Source: Strigops habroptila (taxonomy: Eukaryota > Chordata > Aves > Psittaciformes > Psittacidae). Taken from it: a DNA stretch of 64,000 bases. Of this stretch, positions 63,874-64,000 are shown piece by piece (within the stretch, counting starts at the first letter, position 1; the number at the start of each line of letters is the position of its first letter). Location: contig NC_044283.2 in the NCBI RefSeq assembly GCF_004027225.2, positions 15,270,992-15,334,991 of the forward strand, written 5' to 3'. The notes below the pieces were generated by a model. It saw only the letters and a list, made by a program, of their open reading frames with translations, was not told where the DNA came from and ran no database searches. The position numbers and the translations under genes are program-made.

Positions 63874-64000
63874 CCGAAAGGTTGAGATAACGAGAGATCT
63901 GACCAGAGTGTGTTTAATCATATTTGTGATAAGCATTCATTGTTACTACTCGTCACAATGGTGATTATTTGGCTCTCAGACTTGTTGCGCTTGATCTCAG
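63874..64000 (+). mobile_element. Proviral leader, cut by the window edge
   Basis: Internal sequence downstream of the primer-binding site. An ATG at 63958 opens a frame to the end of the window (14 codons), too short to tell whether it is the start of gag or a leader frame. A packaging signal and splice donor would be expected about here but cannot be identified with confidence. Confidence 0.7.

Noticed and set aside
63388..63890. Open frames of 78 and 93 codons in the right-hand GC-rich region as genes
   Set aside because: They lie within the LTR and primer-binding region, which is regulatory rather than coding in this class of element.

Overview
This window is nuclear DNA from a bird. The evidence is indirect but consistent. 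It carries several CR1 LINE fragments ending in the avian-type ATTCTATG tail (15.4-15.8, 45.3-46.0, 47.7-47.9 and 48.4-48.5 kb). It also holds heavily decayed MIR/CORE-SINE-like and palindromic repeats of the kind seen in bird, turtle and crocodile genomes. At the right edge is the 5' LTR of an ERVK-type endogenous retrovirus whose LTR begins TGTCCTGGGTTC, a type I associate with Neoaves and especially passerines. The species cannot be fixed from sequence alone.

The window is essentially a gene desert. I found no host protein-coding exon I can support. The open frames of 60-130 codons have no recognisable domains, pile up on both strands, and match what AT-rich non-coding DNA gives by chance. 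The only protein-like signals are relics of mobile elements: the C-terminal part of CR1 ORF2 (45.34-45.94 kb), a CR1 ORF1-like piece (15.8-16.17 kb) and a decayed CR1 reverse-transcriptase piece (29.0-29.7 kb).

Layout. 1-14.8 kb is unique AT-rich DNA with scattered ancient palindromic repeats, a possible RFX-type site at 6.55 kb and some conserved-looking AT-rich blocks. 14.86-14.92 kb has a well-formed splice acceptor/donor pair around 55 bases, a possible non-coding exon. 15.4-16.4 kb is a CR1 cluster: a 3' end with a hairpin insertion, an ORF1-like piece, and an older 3' end. 16.8-17.4 kb holds a MIR-like SINE. 17.4-29 kb is unique. 29-30.1 kb has an old CR1 and a reverse-orientation MIR-like SINE. 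30-45.3 kb is unique with a few old repeats. 45.3-48.5 kb carries three CR1 pieces and a palindromic relic. 48.5-62.3 kb is unique, with a pyrimidine-rich block at 54.3-54.9 kb and short tandem duplications near 59.8 and 60.95 kb. 62.29-62.54 kb is an uninterrupted (TTTC)n microsatellite of about 64 units. 63.276-64.0 kb is the 5' LTR, tRNA-Lys-type primer-binding site and leader of a provirus that runs off the right edge.

No new functional system is evident. The most useful leads are the young-looking proviral end, the CR1 hairpin rearrangement, the ORF1-to-3'-end CR1 junction, the set of palindromic relics, the candidate 55-base exon, and several AT-rich blocks worth testing for conservation.
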